Part shown: positions 36,152 through 45,313 of the stretch, in pieces | How positions within the stretch are numbered: the first letter of the stretch is position 1 | Layout: the number at the start of each line of letters is the position of its first letter | From: Puniceicoccaceae bacterium | Lineage (GTDB): Bacteria > Verrucomicrobiota > Verrucomicrobiia > Opitutales > JAFGAQ01 | Assembly (NCBI GenBank): GCA_028285755.1 | Contig: JANQOQ010000006.1 | Span: 1,055,189 to 1,119,188 of the forward strand | Reading direction: 5' to 3' | DNA: 64,000 nucleotides | Program-made: the position numbers and the translations under genes | Notes under the pieces: generated by a model | Databases searched by the model: none | What the model saw: only the letters and a program-made list of their open reading frames with translations | Told to the model about the DNA's origin: nothing

Positions 36152-38521
36152 ATGACATCCTTTTTCCAGAAAGTATTAAACCCAAATGGACGAGGCCACA
36201 CTCGCTCCAGAAGGGTACGTGAGCAAAGAATACAAGCTCAATATAATTTTGTGGAGAAAAGCCGCAGGATAACATTCCTCATCTTTTCGATTACCACGGC
36301 CATTCTTATACTGACGGCATTCTTGGGGCAGGCACCATCCGGTCCCAGACTATTGCCGGAACAGGTAGCTAAAACCCGAGTCATTGCAGATCTCGATTTC
36401 CAATACGAGAGCGCGATTCTTACTGAGCGAAAAAGTGATCGCATCCAAAAACAAATTCCCCCCGTTTATTCAGTAGATTTCACTCACTTCTCAAGTTTCG
36501 AAGTATATATCAATGAGTTGAATGAATTTCTGGTGAGCTTTAGTCGGGAACATTCTGAACTGGAAATGAGCGAGCAAATTGGATTACTCGATACCTCTCT
36601 ACGCGAGTGGTTCGCTGCTCAGCCCTATGCAGCTGATATCAACAGTATACTTACGGTTTATCAGGAAACTGAAAACACAACGAACTATCGGGTTCTCCAG
36701 CAAGGTCTGACCTTGCTATGGAATATATACCGGCAGGGCATCTTTGCACCGATTACAGGTATCGTTGAGAATGACTCTACTCTGAATGTCGTCCAGATCG
36801 TTGATGATAGCGGCGAAATTAAAAAACAACGCTACCAGGAGGTTTCCGAAGCCCTCATTCGCTTACGGCAAAATCTATCCGGACTTCAAACCAACGAAGC
36901 CCAATTCTTTGCGCTGTTCGAAATCCTTAAGGAAGGAATTAAGCCGAATCTGTTCTACAATGAGCTCATCCACCAACAGTTGACTCAAGAAGCCCTCGCT
37001 CAAATACAGCCTGAGATCATTAACGTACAGCGGGGAGATACAATCATCGAGCTCGGTTCAATTGTATCACGGATCGATATCGAAAAACTGGACGCTTATG
37101 AGGATTCCAAGCAGGATATCGCTGAGCAGGAGCCATTCTTTGGGGAATTCATGCTGCAGCGTATTTTTTATACGCTGATCATAATGGCATCACTGGGTTT
37201 GCTGATGCACCTTCTGCTATCAGGTCGGAATCGCACGAATCGCAGTTATACGATGATGGCCATTATCGTATTATTTAATATCGCAGCGATCCGTTTTGTT
37301 CTCGAAATTGGGGAGAGTGACCTCTTCGATGATACGGGAGCCTTTAACACACTACTCATTTATGCTCCACCCTTCCTGATCGCTCCGGTCGTCATCAATT
37401 TGCTACTGGGCGTAACCCCGGCAATCTTGTGTGCGATATTGGTCAGCGCACTCTATTCCATGATGCAGGGCAATAATACAGAGATGTTTCTCTTCGTCTT
37501 GCTCTACAATGCGGTTGCCATTCTCGTCAGCTGCCACGCGCGCGTGCGCTCGCGTATTGTAAATGCGTGCTTCGTGGCCGGCCTGACACTTGCATTGCTC
37601 GTTGCAATACAGGGATTCTTTGATGGAGAGTCTTTTACTATTATTGGGCAAAAGATCATACTGTTGACCGTATTATCCGTAATCTACGGTATGCTCATAG
37701 TGGGGATCGTGCCGATCATGGAAGCGATCTTCAAGGTGTCTTCCGACATTACGCTTTTAGAGCTTACTGATTTTAATCACCCGCTGCTGCGCAAAATGCA
37801 GATGGAAGCACCCGGCACTTATCACCACAGTCTCATGGTCGCAAATATCGCCGAAAAGGCTGCCCTGGAAGTGGGTGCAAATCCACTGGTATGTCGTACC
37901 TGCTCGCTTTTCCACGATATCGGAAAATTGCAGAAGCCTGAATACTTTGCGGAGAACCAACAAGTCGGCGCGCCCAATCCGCACGATAACATGAAACCCT
38001 CCATGAGTGCACTGGTTATTAAGAACCACGTCAGCGAAGGGGTTGACATGGCGCGCAAATATTCCCTGCCACGCATCGTTATTGATATTATTCGTCAACA
38101 TCATGCAGCTTCATTGATCCGCTATTTCTACATGCAAGCGATCAAGGAGACGATGAGCATTATGAAAATTGATGAAGCTGAAGCTAAAGCACAAGTGGAT
38201 CAAAGCAACTATCGCTATGAAGGCCCCAAGCCCCAGTTTAAGGAAAGCGCGATTATCTTCCTTGCGGACAGTGTCGAGGCAGCAAGCCGAAGCCTTAAGA
38301 AGGTGAACCAGCAAAGCGTAGAAGATCTCATTGACAGCATCATACGCAATGCGACAAGCGATCAACAGCTCGATGACGCCCCCCTCTCCTTTCAGGAGCT
38401 CGCGAGTATTCGCACCAGCTTTATCATGAGTGTGCTGAACATGCTGCACTCACGTGTAGAGTATCCTAAAAGCGCCGAGGCAAAAACCACACGTTCGGTA
38501 GCCAATGTCGCGAGTAATTGA
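36152..38521 (+). CDS. pgpH: 7TM-HD cyclic-di-AMP phosphodiesterase, PgpH-like
   Basis: This is a 789-residue membrane protein. An N-terminal transmembrane helix (about 40-58) is followed by the extracytoplasmic 7TMR-HDED domain (about 80-330), about seven membrane helices (about 330-530) and a cytoplasmic HD domain with APGTYHHSLMVANIAEKA, SLFHDIGKLQKP and HDNMKPSMSALVIKNH. PgpH proteins hydrolyse c-di-AMP to pApA. Here the HD metal ligands appear intact. The gene lies between phoH and ybeY, the conserved order, and overlaps ybeY by 17 bp, so translation is likely coupled. No diadenylate cyclase gene is visible in the window. Confidence 0.93.
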   Translation: MTSFFQKVLNPNGRGHTRSRRVREQRIQAQYNFVEKSRRITFLIFSITTAILILTAFLGQAPSGPRLLPEQVAKTRVIADLDFQYESAILTERKSDRIQKQIPPVYSVDFTHFSSFEVYINELNEFLVSFSREHSELEMSEQIGLLDTSLREWFAAQPYAADINSILTVYQETENTTNYRVLQQGLTLLWNIYRQGIFAPITGIVENDSTLNVVQIVDDSGEIKKQRYQEVSEALIRLRQNLSGLQTNEAQFFALFEILKEGIKPNLFYNELIHQQLTQEALAQIQPEIINVQRGDTIIELGSIVSRIDIEKLDAYEDSKQDIAEQEPFFGEFMLQRIFYTLIIMASLGLLMHLLLSGRNRTNRSYTMMAIIVLFNIAAIRFVLEIGESDLFDDTGAFNTLLIYAPPFLIAPVVINLLLGVTPAILCAILVSALYSMMQGNNTEMFLFVLLYNAVAILVSCHARVRSRIVNACFVAGLTLALLVAIQGFFDGESFTIIGQKIILLTVLSVIYGMLIVGIVPIMEAIFKVSSDITLLELTDFNHPLLRKMQMEAPGTYHHSLMVANIAEKAALEVGANPLVCRTCSLFHDIGKLQKPEYFAENQQVGAPNPHDNMKPSMSALVIKNHVSEGVDMARKYSLPRIVIDIIRQHHAASLIRYFYMQAIKETMSIMKIDEAEAKAQVDQSNYRYEGPKPQFKESAIIFLADSVEAASRSLKKVNQQSVEDLIDSIIRNATSDQQLDDAPLSFQELASIRTSFIMSVLNMLHSRVEYPKSAEAKTTRSVANVASN

Positions 38522-38963
38522 TATTTGCCAGATTGAGGTATCCCTGGCATATTCACACGAGCAGCTAATCCTCTTTTTGCAAAAAACCATCGCATTCATC
38601 GGAGATTCATTCCCATCGGGCGACTTATCAATTGCCTTTATGAGTGATTCCAGACTCGCCGAAATCCATAGAGAATTCATGGATGACCCCAGCGTGACCG
38701 ATGTAATCACCTTCCCGTCTGAAGATCCCGATTTAGCGGGTGAAATCTGTATTTCAGCAGACATGGCCGTACGCCAGAGCAAAGAACACCAAACGGATTT
38801 CGCTGAAGAGCTTTGCCTTTACCTCATCCATGGTTGCCTTCACCTTGCCGGATACGAGGATATTGCCGAAGAGGATATACGATTAATGCGGGAGGCTGAA
38901 AGGGATATAATCGAGCATCATCGCAGATCCGATTCATTCCCCAAAATCACATACACCCCGTGA
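38505..38963 (+). CDS. ybeY: Endoribonuclease / rRNA maturation factor YbeY
   Basis: This 152-residue protein has YbeY signatures: LSIAFMSDSRLAEIHREFM, VTDVITFPSEDPD, GEICISADMA and LIHGCLHLAGYED. The zinc motif is normally HGxLHLxGYDH. His109 and His113 are present, but the third ligand position is Asp119, so the metal would be held by two His and one Asp. YbeY takes part in 16S rRNA 3'-end maturation and 70S quality control. The position after pgpH is canonical. The stop overlaps the next gene's GTG start (GTGA, 38960-38963). Confidence 0.93.
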   Translation: MSRVIDICQIEVSLAYSHEQLILFLQKTIAFIGDSFPSGDLSIAFMSDSRLAEIHREFMDDPSVTDVITFPSEDPDLAGEICISADMAVRQSKEHQTDFAEELCLYLIHGCLHLAGYEDIAEEDIRLMREAERDIIEHHRRSDSFPKITYTP

Positions 38964-39562
38964 ATCAGACCCACCATGCGATCATCCTGCTACTTGAAAA
39001 AACGGGAGAGCAATATTACCGGATTCACTATTTTTCAGAATCAGATGGCTATCGGATAACACTCAAACGGGCTTCTACAAAATCAATAAGCGCCAACTTG
39101 CCCGATATCTTTCAGATAGCGGAGCTTTCCATCGAAACGAAAAAAACTGAGGACACGGGTTTCCTGAGGGAGTTTAAAGTGATTCAGAGTTTCAACGAAA
39201 TTTCCAAGCACTACGATTCCTACTATCAGGCATCCCTTTTTTTGAAGATCATCATGAAAAACGCGAGCCACATGGACGATCCGGCCGATATTTTTTCGTT
39301 GCTTCAAAAATCACTCGAAGCTTGGAAAGAGCATCTACATCCAGAGGTTATCTATCTCAAATCGCTCTACTTATTGGCACAAACAGATGGTTTTCCTGTG
39401 GCAGAGGGTTGGAGAGATACCTTGCCGCAATCTGTCAAAAACAATGCTCTGAGTATTCTAAAAGCACCCCTCGCTGAGCAGAATCATACCGTCGGAGAAG
39501 TTAAGGAAATCACACAATCGCTTACGAAGTGGTTAACTCACTTTTACGATTTTCAATTTTAA
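38960..39562 (+). CDS. recO: RecO-like DNA repair protein (divergent)
   Basis: This 200-residue protein is somewhat short for RecO (about 230-240). Its N-terminal third could be the OB-fold, with GYRITLKRASTKSISANLPDIFQIAEL resembling the RecO segment that follows strand 3. FLREFKVIQSFNEISKHYDSYYQASLFL matches the RecO linker into the helical domain. The zinc-binding cysteines of some RecO proteins are absent. RecO commonly lies near ybeY and era, which supports the call. It would help load RecA onto SSB-coated DNA. The match is by pattern and position only, and a different OB-fold protein is possible. It starts with GTG overlapping ybeY. Confidence 0.5.
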   Translation: MNQTHHAIILLLEKTGEQYYRIHYFSESDGYRITLKRASTKSISANLPDIFQIAELSIETKKTEDTGFLREFKVIQSFNEISKHYDSYYQASLFLKIIMKNASHMDDPADIFSLLQKSLEAWKEHLHPEVIYLKSLYLLAQTDGFPVAEGWRDTLPQSVKNNALSILKAPLAEQNHTVGEVKEITQSLTKWLTHFYDFQF

Positions 39563-39588
39563 GAAAATGGTGTTTATTATAGCTCTCA

Positions 39589-40659
39589 ATGAGTGATAGT
39601 GGCAAATCCCAGAATTTATTACTGACCAAAAAGAAACCCTTCTTTCCGATACCCGACGGCCTGCGGGATTATCTCATCGAGTACAACCGTGAGCATGACT
39701 TGCCGCTCACTTATCGTCAGCTTCTGGCATACAAACACTCCGTTCCTCTATATGATTCGCTCGGGCGGGATACCCTCTGGGTAAGTGTGACCTACGACAC
39801 TGGCGAAATGCAGGCCATCAATGATGGATTGCGGGAGATTTATGCGATCCTAAAATCCGATGGACATATGGGTACGATGAAGCACCTCTATGCGGACCGT
39901 ATCGACTATTGCACATTCGGCAATTCCAACCCATTCCGCATCCGTATCGTTAACTCCCAAAACGATAACTACGATTACTATTATGTGAAATCCGCAGATG
40001 CTTCGCGCATTTACGGACTCGAGCTGGAGCATTTGCTGTCACCCAATCGCATGCACTACCTGACATTCTCAAGTACCCTGATTGAAGAGCATGTGATGGG
40101 TATCCCCGGAGATATTTTCATCTCCGACTGGCTCATGCGGGATGAAATTAATCCCGTGCGCATGGCAAAGGAGCTCATTAAGTTCAACGAACGCTGTTTC
40201 TTTCGTTTACTCGGAGATATGCGCTCCTACAACTTTGTCGTGGACATTACACCGGACATCGAGGGATTTCAGATTCGCATACGCTGCATGGATTTCGACC
40301 AACAATCCTACAGTGGTCGCATGAATTTTTACTTTCCCCAATTTTTCAAGGAAAACCGAGAGCTCGCCCTCTATTGCCTGAAACACCTGAGTAATGAGTC
40401 GATCGAGCAGTATCAACAGGAGGAGCATGCGCTCATGGCTCGCCGCATCCAGGCCATTCATTATCGACTCGATAATTTAATCACAAGTATGGAAGAAACA
40501 CGGATCTCCGAACCTGAAAAAGTTAAGGAGCTTCGCGAATCACTGGCGAATTATCATAAAAAAGATGTGTTCCTGATGTGCAAAAATATGGGCGAGATTT
40601 TGCGAACCAGCCTGAATCTTCTGACGGATGACCTTATGGCAAGAACACCTTCCCACTAA
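39589..40659 (+). CDS. Conserved hypothetical protein with divergent kinase-like fold
   Basis: I do not recognise this 356-residue protein as a named family. Several features appear in kinase order: YYYVKSADASR (possible beta-3 Lys134), GLELEHLL (possible alpha-C Glu), LIEEHVMGIPGDIFISD (hinge-like), LLGDMRSYNFVVDI with Asp210 and Asn215 in the D-x4-N spacing of a catalytic loop, and IRCMDFDQQSY with Asp235 where DFG would be. The C terminus (about 270-345) is helical and probably coiled. It is cytoplasmic, with no signal or membrane segment. It sits 26 bp after the RecO-like gene and 17 bp before the nuclease-helicase gene, so it belongs to that operon. Kinase activity is inference. Confidence 0.55.
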   Translation: MSDSGKSQNLLLTKKKPFFPIPDGLRDYLIEYNREHDLPLTYRQLLAYKHSVPLYDSLGRDTLWVSVTYDTGEMQAINDGLREIYAILKSDGHMGTMKHLYADRIDYCTFGNSNPFRIRIVNSQNDNYDYYYVKSADASRIYGLELEHLLSPNRMHYLTFSSTLIEEHVMGIPGDIFISDWLMRDEINPVRMAKELIKFNERCFFRLLGDMRSYNFVVDITPDIEGFQIRIRCMDFDQQSYSGRMNFYFPQFFKENRELALYCLKHLSNESIEQYQQEEHALMARRIQAIHYRLDNLITSMEETRISEPEKVKELRESLANYHKKDVFLMCKNMGEILRTSLNLLTDDLMARTPSH

Positions 40660-40676
40660 GAGCCACGCTAAGGTTG

Positions 40677-43055
40677 ATGGATATCGATTTTGCAAAAAAG
40701 CAAATCCGCCTGAGCGTCACTGAATTTACGAATTTCGCACAAAGCGCCTATCCCCGAACGGCAAAGGGCATCGCCGGCCAATGGAGCTCACTGATTGGCC
40801 AATACTGGCACAATAAGCACTGGGACGAACTGAATGAAGAACCTGGTGTGAAAGCCAAACGTGAAGTTCCTATCCAGGGTACACTCAGTTTGCAGGGCTG
40901 GTCATTCATACTCAACGGTCGAATCGATCAACTCAGCATGGAAGGCACGGAGCACCATATCCGTGAGCTTAAGAGCGTGCAGACCCTACTCCCGGCAAGC
41001 CCGGAGTTATTACGTAAAAAGTATCAGGAATACTTTGAGCAAGTAAGCTGCTATCAGCTCATGTATTCAGCAAAGCAAGAGGATCAGAAAGTCATTACCC
41101 TAAGCTCGGAGCTGCTCTTTATACATGCGGAGACGGGCATCTATCAATCAGTACCGATAACCGGAGACCCTATAGATATGATCAAGCATCGGGCCTCCTG
41201 CTGGGTCGATTATCTGGAGGGACTGCACAAACGACAACATGCCACCTCAAACTACAATGATATCCACGCATTCGACGAGTATCGACCGGAGCAAATCGAA
41301 ACACGTGAGAAGCTCCATCAGAAAATCAGTGATAACAAGGGTGCTCGATTCTATTTCCTTGAGGCACCTACGGGTTTTGGTAAGACCGCACTCTCCATTG
41401 AGACTGCGCTTCAGGCACTCAGTAAGGATGACATCCAGCGTTGCCTGTTCTTAACCGGCAAAAACTCAGGACAAAAGCAGTTCTTAAATGAATTAGCTCA
41501 GATACACAGTAAATTCTCAAATATCTGCTATTACCAAATTCGCAACCGCAACACCCTGACCGAAGCCTGCCCGCATCTCCAATGCCCCTGTAGCCATGAA
41601 ATCATCGATGAAAATTTGCCGCTCGGCGGTGAACTCAAGCCCTATCTGCATTGGCAAAGAGGTATGGAAATTCTGGATACAGGCTCCCCTCACAATGAGT
41701 TACTTATTAAAATTGCCCAAAATGAGCACTATTGCCCCCGGCTCCTAAACCAAACGCTCATTACTCAGGCTGAAATTGCTATCTGCGACTACAACTACGT
41801 ATTTTCATCTATCGCACGGGGCGTAATCGACCAAAATCCACTCCACAGTCCTGAGCTAACGATATTAATCATCGATGAAGCCCATAATCTGGCAGAACGT
41901 GTGGCTGCCCTATTCAGCTTTAAGCTGGAAAGTTCCGTATTGGATGCAATCTCAAATAAACTCACTCAGCTGATCCAGGATACGGAATGTCATACCGTGT
42001 TGAATAGCCTGCAAAGCTGGCTCAACGGCATCAAAAAAAGTGAAGGAGTCAAGGAACAGACCGCTGAAACGTTTATCGACCACGTAAAACAGGTCAACAT
42101 AAAGCTTCAAAAGCATTTATTCGTATTCTTTAAATTGGAGGCCGAGGAGATCGATTGGATTAATCAACTCCTCAGTATGGGTGACTCCTTGAGCTCGGAT
42201 GATCTGGTTTTTCACGTATGGGCGGAACAACCAGCCACCCTGAATATCGACTGCATTGATGCATCCGCTTACATTTATAAGTTGCTCAAGCAGTATGCAA
42301 AAGTGCTGATGATGTCTGCCACTTTTCCGGGCTCCGAATATTACGAGGAGACAACCGGAATTCCAGCACGCAAAATGGAACTAATACAGGGCACGTCCAC
42401 ATGGCGTGAAACCGCCTATGACGTTGCGATCGATCTGCGCGTGGATACCCGCTTCAAAAAACGCGCAGAGCATCACCTGCTAACCTCAGATACGGCAGCT
42501 ATCCTCACCCAATACACTACCCAACCGGTCATCGTCTTTTTCCCCTCTTATCTATACGCAGAGACGATCATCACTTATCTGCAGACAACGCATCCTGAAA
42601 TAAGCAGCTATGTGGTCCCTCGGGGTTATCCCACTGAAGAACAGCTGCTCTTCCTCGAAGATGCATTGATGCAACATCAGGTGATCGGTATCGCTCTGGG
42701 TGGAGGGTTGAGTGAAAGCATAGATATGTTGGGGGGTCGGGTCGATACTGTGATGGTTGTTAGCCCTGCATTACCCGACTTTGGTCCGGTTACAAAAGCG
42801 AAGGAAAAACGATTATCCGCTGAAGATGCCTTTAATAACCTGTTTCTCCTACCGGGGCTTACCAAGGTGAATCAAGCACTCGGGCGTATCGTGCGCAATC
42901 CCGAGCAAAGTGCCCGGGTGCTGTTACACTGCAAACGATTCCAGCGTACTGACTACTTTGATAAACTGGCTCCCGAATATCAAACGGATCAAACCATCCA
43001 TAACCAGCAGGATTTGGAAAACTGGCTCAATAAAAAAGGCCAGCCCGAGGGCTGA
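40677..43055 (+). CDS. PD-(D/E)XK nuclease fused to DinG/Rad3-like helicase
   Basis: This is a 792-residue protein. The N-terminal about 200 residues resemble a RecB/Cas4-type nuclease: NGRID with Asp84, RELKS with Glu97 and Lys99, and a QVSCYQLMY motif IV-like segment. The rest is a Rad3/XPD-type helicase with Walker A APTGFGKTA, cysteines in EACPHLQCPCS and HYCPRLL that could hold an iron-sulfur cluster, LIIDEAHNL, LMMSATFPG and KVNQALGRIVR. Nuclease plus iron-sulfur helicase suggests end processing or structure-specific cutting in repair. The start is ATG 40677, since an adjacent in-frame TTG at 40674 would add one residue. The last codons form the stem of the fusA terminator on the other strand. 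Confidence 0.82.
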   Translation: MDIDFAKKQIRLSVTEFTNFAQSAYPRTAKGIAGQWSSLIGQYWHNKHWDELNEEPGVKAKREVPIQGTLSLQGWSFILNGRIDQLSMEGTEHHIRELKSVQTLLPASPELLRKKYQEYFEQVSCYQLMYSAKQEDQKVITLSSELLFIHAETGIYQSVPITGDPIDMIKHRASCWVDYLEGLHKRQHATSNYNDIHAFDEYRPEQIETREKLHQKISDNKGARFYFLEAPTGFGKTALSIETALQALSKDDIQRCLFLTGKNSGQKQFLNELAQIHSKFSNICYYQIRNRNTLTEACPHLQCPCSHEIIDENLPLGGELKPYLHWQRGMEILDTGSPHNELLIKIAQNEHYCPRLLNQTLITQAEIAICDYNYVFSSIARGVIDQNPLHSPELTILIIDEAHNLAERVAALFSFKLESSVLDAISNKLTQLIQDTECHTVLNSLQSWLNGIKKSEGVKEQTAETFIDHVKQVNIKLQKHLFVFFKLEAEEIDWINQLLSMGDSLSSDDLVFHVWAEQPATLNIDCIDASAYIYKLLKQYAKVLMMSATFPGSEYYEETTGIPARKMELIQGTSTWRETAYDVAIDLRVDTRFKKRAEHHLLTSDTAAILTQYTTQPVIVFFPSYLYAETIITYLQTTHPEISSYVVPRGYPTEEQLLFLEDALMQHQVIGIALGGGLSESIDMLGGRVDTVMVVSPALPDFGPVTKAKEKRLSAEDAFNNLFLLPGLTKVNQALGRIVRNPEQSARVLLHCKRFQRTDYFDKLAPEYQTDQTIHNQQDLENWLNKKGQPEG

Positions 43056-43061
43056 CCTTTT
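43032..43061 (-). terminator. Rho-independent terminator of fusA, inside the 3' end of the helicase gene
   Basis: A stem CAGCC/GGCTG (43041-43045 with 43050-43054) with loop CGAG is extended after one C/A mismatch by AAAAGG/CCTTTT. Read on the minus strand it is followed by a run of six T residues (complement of 43032-43037). It lies 22 bp after the fusA stop codon and overlaps the last codons and stop of the convergent nuclease-helicase gene. Confidence 0.85.
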
Positions 43062-43082
43062 GAAAAGTAATTTTTGTCGAGC

Positions 43083-45167
43083 TTACTTCTTTGCGTTACG
43101 CTCCGCAGCCTCGGCAATCACCTGCTCGGAGATGTTGCGAGGGGTTGGCGCATAGTGCGAGAACTCCATGGAGAACTGTCCACGTCCGGAAGTGATGGTG
43201 CGTAAGTCACCAATGTAACCAAACATCTCACTCAACGGTACTTCACCCTTAATGTGGATACCATTCGGAGTTGGATCCTGAGAGTGGATGATTCCACGAC
43301 GACGGTTCAGGTCACCAATAACATCCCCCATCTTTTCCTCCTGAATGTAAACATCCACACGCATGATGGGCTCAAGGATTTCCGGAGACGCCTTTGGTAT
43401 GGATTGACGGTATCCTGCCTTAGCAGCGGTTTCAAACGCTACTGCAGAGGAGTCCACTGCGTGGAACGCACCGTCATTCAAAGTCACCTTCAGGTCCACA
43501 AGCGGATATCCCGCAAGTACACCCTTCTCGATCGAGTTTTTAAATCCTTTTTCGATCGCAGGCCAGTATTCCTTGGGAACGTTACCCCCTACAACCTTGG
43601 ACTCGAAGCTAAATCCTTCGCCAGGCTCTGCTGGCTCAAGCGTATAGTCGATCTTACCAAACTGACCGGAACCCCCGGACTGCTTCTTGTGCGTGTAAGA
43701 ATCATTAAGCAGTTGAGTAATGCGCTCACGATAGGCCACCTGCGGTTTACCGACCTCAGTTGCAATACCATAGGTGCGCTTGATGATATCCACCTTAATA
43801 TCCAGGTGAAGCTCTCCCATTCCCTTAAGAATCGTCTCACCACTCTCTTCATCGGTTTCCACACGGAAAGACGGATCTTCCTTCACCATCTTACCCAGCG
43901 CGATAGAAAGCTTTTCAGCCGCAGCCTTATCATTCACTGCAATCGCCATGGAAATTACGGGATCCGGGAATACCATAGGCTCAAGAGTGGCAGGATTGTC
44001 AGGATCACACAGTGTGTGACCGGTCTGGGTGTTTTTCAGACCCAAGAAAGCGACGATATCGCCTGCCTCTGCAGTATCGACCTCCTCGCGGTCTTCTGCC
44101 TGCATGCGCACGATGCGGCCGATTCGCTCGGTCTTACCTGTAAATGTATTCAGTACGTTTTCACCCTTATTGATCTTACCTGAGTAGATTCTGGTGAACG
44201 TGAGGGAGCCGTACTTGTCTTCCGTAATCTTAAACGCCAACGCACGGAACGGACGCTCCGGATCCACAATCGCAAATTCTCCCGTTTCGTTACCTTCAAG
44301 GTCAATCTCCGGCTGTGGGTTCACTTCAGTCGGATCCGGCAGGAAGTCCACAACCGCATCCAGCACGAGCTGAACACCCTTATTCTTAAAGGAGGACCCA
44401 CAGTATGTGGGGAAGAAAGTCATATCAATCGTGCCCTTGCGGATACACTTTTTAATCGTATCGATATCCGGCTCCTCACCTTCGAGGTATTTTTCCATGA
44501 CCTCATCATCCATTTCAATCGCTTTCTCGATGAGCTTCTCACGGTACTCTTCTACCTTGTCGGCCATGTCAGCCGGTACATCGCTAATTTCATAGTTCAA
44601 AGGATCCCCACTATCGTCCCAAGTCCACGCCTTGCGCGTGAGGAGATCTACTACACCGATAAAATCACTCTCTGTTCCAATCGGAAGTACCATGACCAGA
44701 GGATCCGCACCCAATACATTTTCCACCTGATCAACCACGCGAAAGAAATCTGCACCGATACGGTCAAGTTTGTTTACATAAATCACGCGGGATACTTTGG
44801 AATCATTCGCATAGCGCCAATTGGTCTCTGACTGAGGTTCAACTCCACCGGAACCGCAAAATACACCGATACCACCGTCGAGTACCTTCAGCGAACGGTA
44901 TACCTCAATGGTAAAGTCCACGTGACCCGGAGTGTCGATGATATTGAAGCGGTGATCATTCCAGAAACAGGTGGTTGCTGCAGACTGGATCGTAATGCCG
45001 CGTTCCTGCTCCTGCTCCATAAAGTCAGTCGTTGCCGCACCGTCGTGCACCTCACCGATCTTGTGGATCATGCCGGTCAGTTTCAAAATTCGTTCAGTGG
45101 TCGTCGTCTTTCCCGCATCCACGTGCGCGAAAATCCCGATGTTCCTACATTTTGATAGTTCTGTCAT
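43083..45167 (-). CDS. fusA: Translation elongation factor G
   Basis: This 694-residue GTPase has [20 protein letters not shown] (G1), [13 protein letters not shown] (G2), [12 protein letters not shown] (G3) and [11 protein letters not shown] (G4), then EF-G domains II to V, including [17 protein letters not shown] and the domain IV loop region [16 protein letters not shown]. It drives ribosomal translocation and, with RRF, recycling. The gene stands alone rather than within a str operon (no rpsL, rpsG or tuf nearby), which suggests it may be a second EF-G paralogue. The window cannot decide this. It has its own terminator. An A+T-rich inverted repeat lies in its upstream region. Confidence 0.95.
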   Translation of the reverse strand: MTELSKCRNIGIFAHVDAGKTTTTERILKLTGMIHKIGEVHDGAATTDFMEQEQERGITIQSAATTCFWNDHRFNIIDTPGHVDFTIEVYRSLKVLDGGIGVFCGSGGVEPQSETNWRYANDSKVSRVIYVNKLDRIGADFFRVVDQVENVLGADPLVMVLPIGTESDFIGVVDLLTRKAWTWDDSGDPLNYEISDVPADMADKVEEYREKLIEKAIEMDDEVMEKYLEGEEPDIDTIKKCIRKGTIDMTFFPTYCGSSFKNKGVQLVLDAVVDFLPDPTEVNPQPEIDLEGNETGEFAIVDPERPFRALAFKITEDKYGSLTFTRIYSGKINKGENVLNTFTGKTERIGRIVRMQAEDREEVDTAEAGDIVAFLGLKNTQTGHTLCDPDNPATLEPMVFPDPVISMAIAVNDKAAAEKLSIALGKMVKEDPSFRVETDEESGETILKGMGELHLDIKVDIIKRTYGIATEVGKPQVAYRERITQLLNDSYTHKKQSGGSGQFGKIDYTLEPAEPGEGFSFESKVVGGNVPKEYWPAIEKGFKNSIEKGVLAGYPLVDLKVTLNDGAFHAVDSSAVAFETAAKAGYRQSIPKASPEILEPIMRVDVYIQEEKMGDVIGDLNRRRGIIHSQDPTPNGIHIKGEVPLSEMFGYIGDLRTITSGRGQFSMEFSHYAPTPRNISEQVIAEAAERNAKK

Positions 45168-45255
45168 TGAATTACTAGTGTGAAAGAATTGCCTAGGCTT
45201 TCGATTGCTAAAAGTTTAACCGAGTTACAGTTAAAAAGCCCGGTGGCAACTTAAT

Positions 45256-45284
45256 AATTATAAAATGACGGAGTTTTTATAATT
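45256..45284. repeat. A+T-rich inverted repeat in the fusA upstream region
   Basis: Ten-base arms AATTATAAAA (45256-45265) and TTTTATAATT (45275-45284) pair perfectly around a 9-nt spacer. On the minus strand the left arm contains a TATAAT hexamer (complement of 45257-45262), which would make a good -10 element for fusA, about 90 bp before its start codon. No good -35 at 17 bp spacing is visible. It could be a promoter, an operator, or part of a terminator for the preceding pyr operon. Confidence 0.4.
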
Positions 45285-45291
45285 TGCAAAT

Positions 45292-45310
45292 CTCACGCCT
45301 AGTGCGTGAG
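45292..45310 (-). terminator. Weak candidate terminator of the pyrR-pyrB-pyrC' operon
   Basis: A perfect 7-bp stem CTCACGC/GCGTGAG (45292-45298 with 45304-45310) with a 5-nt loop begins 4 bp after the pyrC' stop codon on the minus strand. It is followed by a mixed A/T-rich stretch rather than a clean T run. The placement favours a terminator, but the weak T-tract lowers confidence. Confidence 0.5.
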
Positions 45311-45313
45311 CAG

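Noticed and set aside
43254..44183. Long open frame (309 codons) on the plus strand
   Set aside because: It lies wholly antisense to the highly conserved fusA gene, in a frame that stays open because of codon bias. The translation shows no family resemblance.
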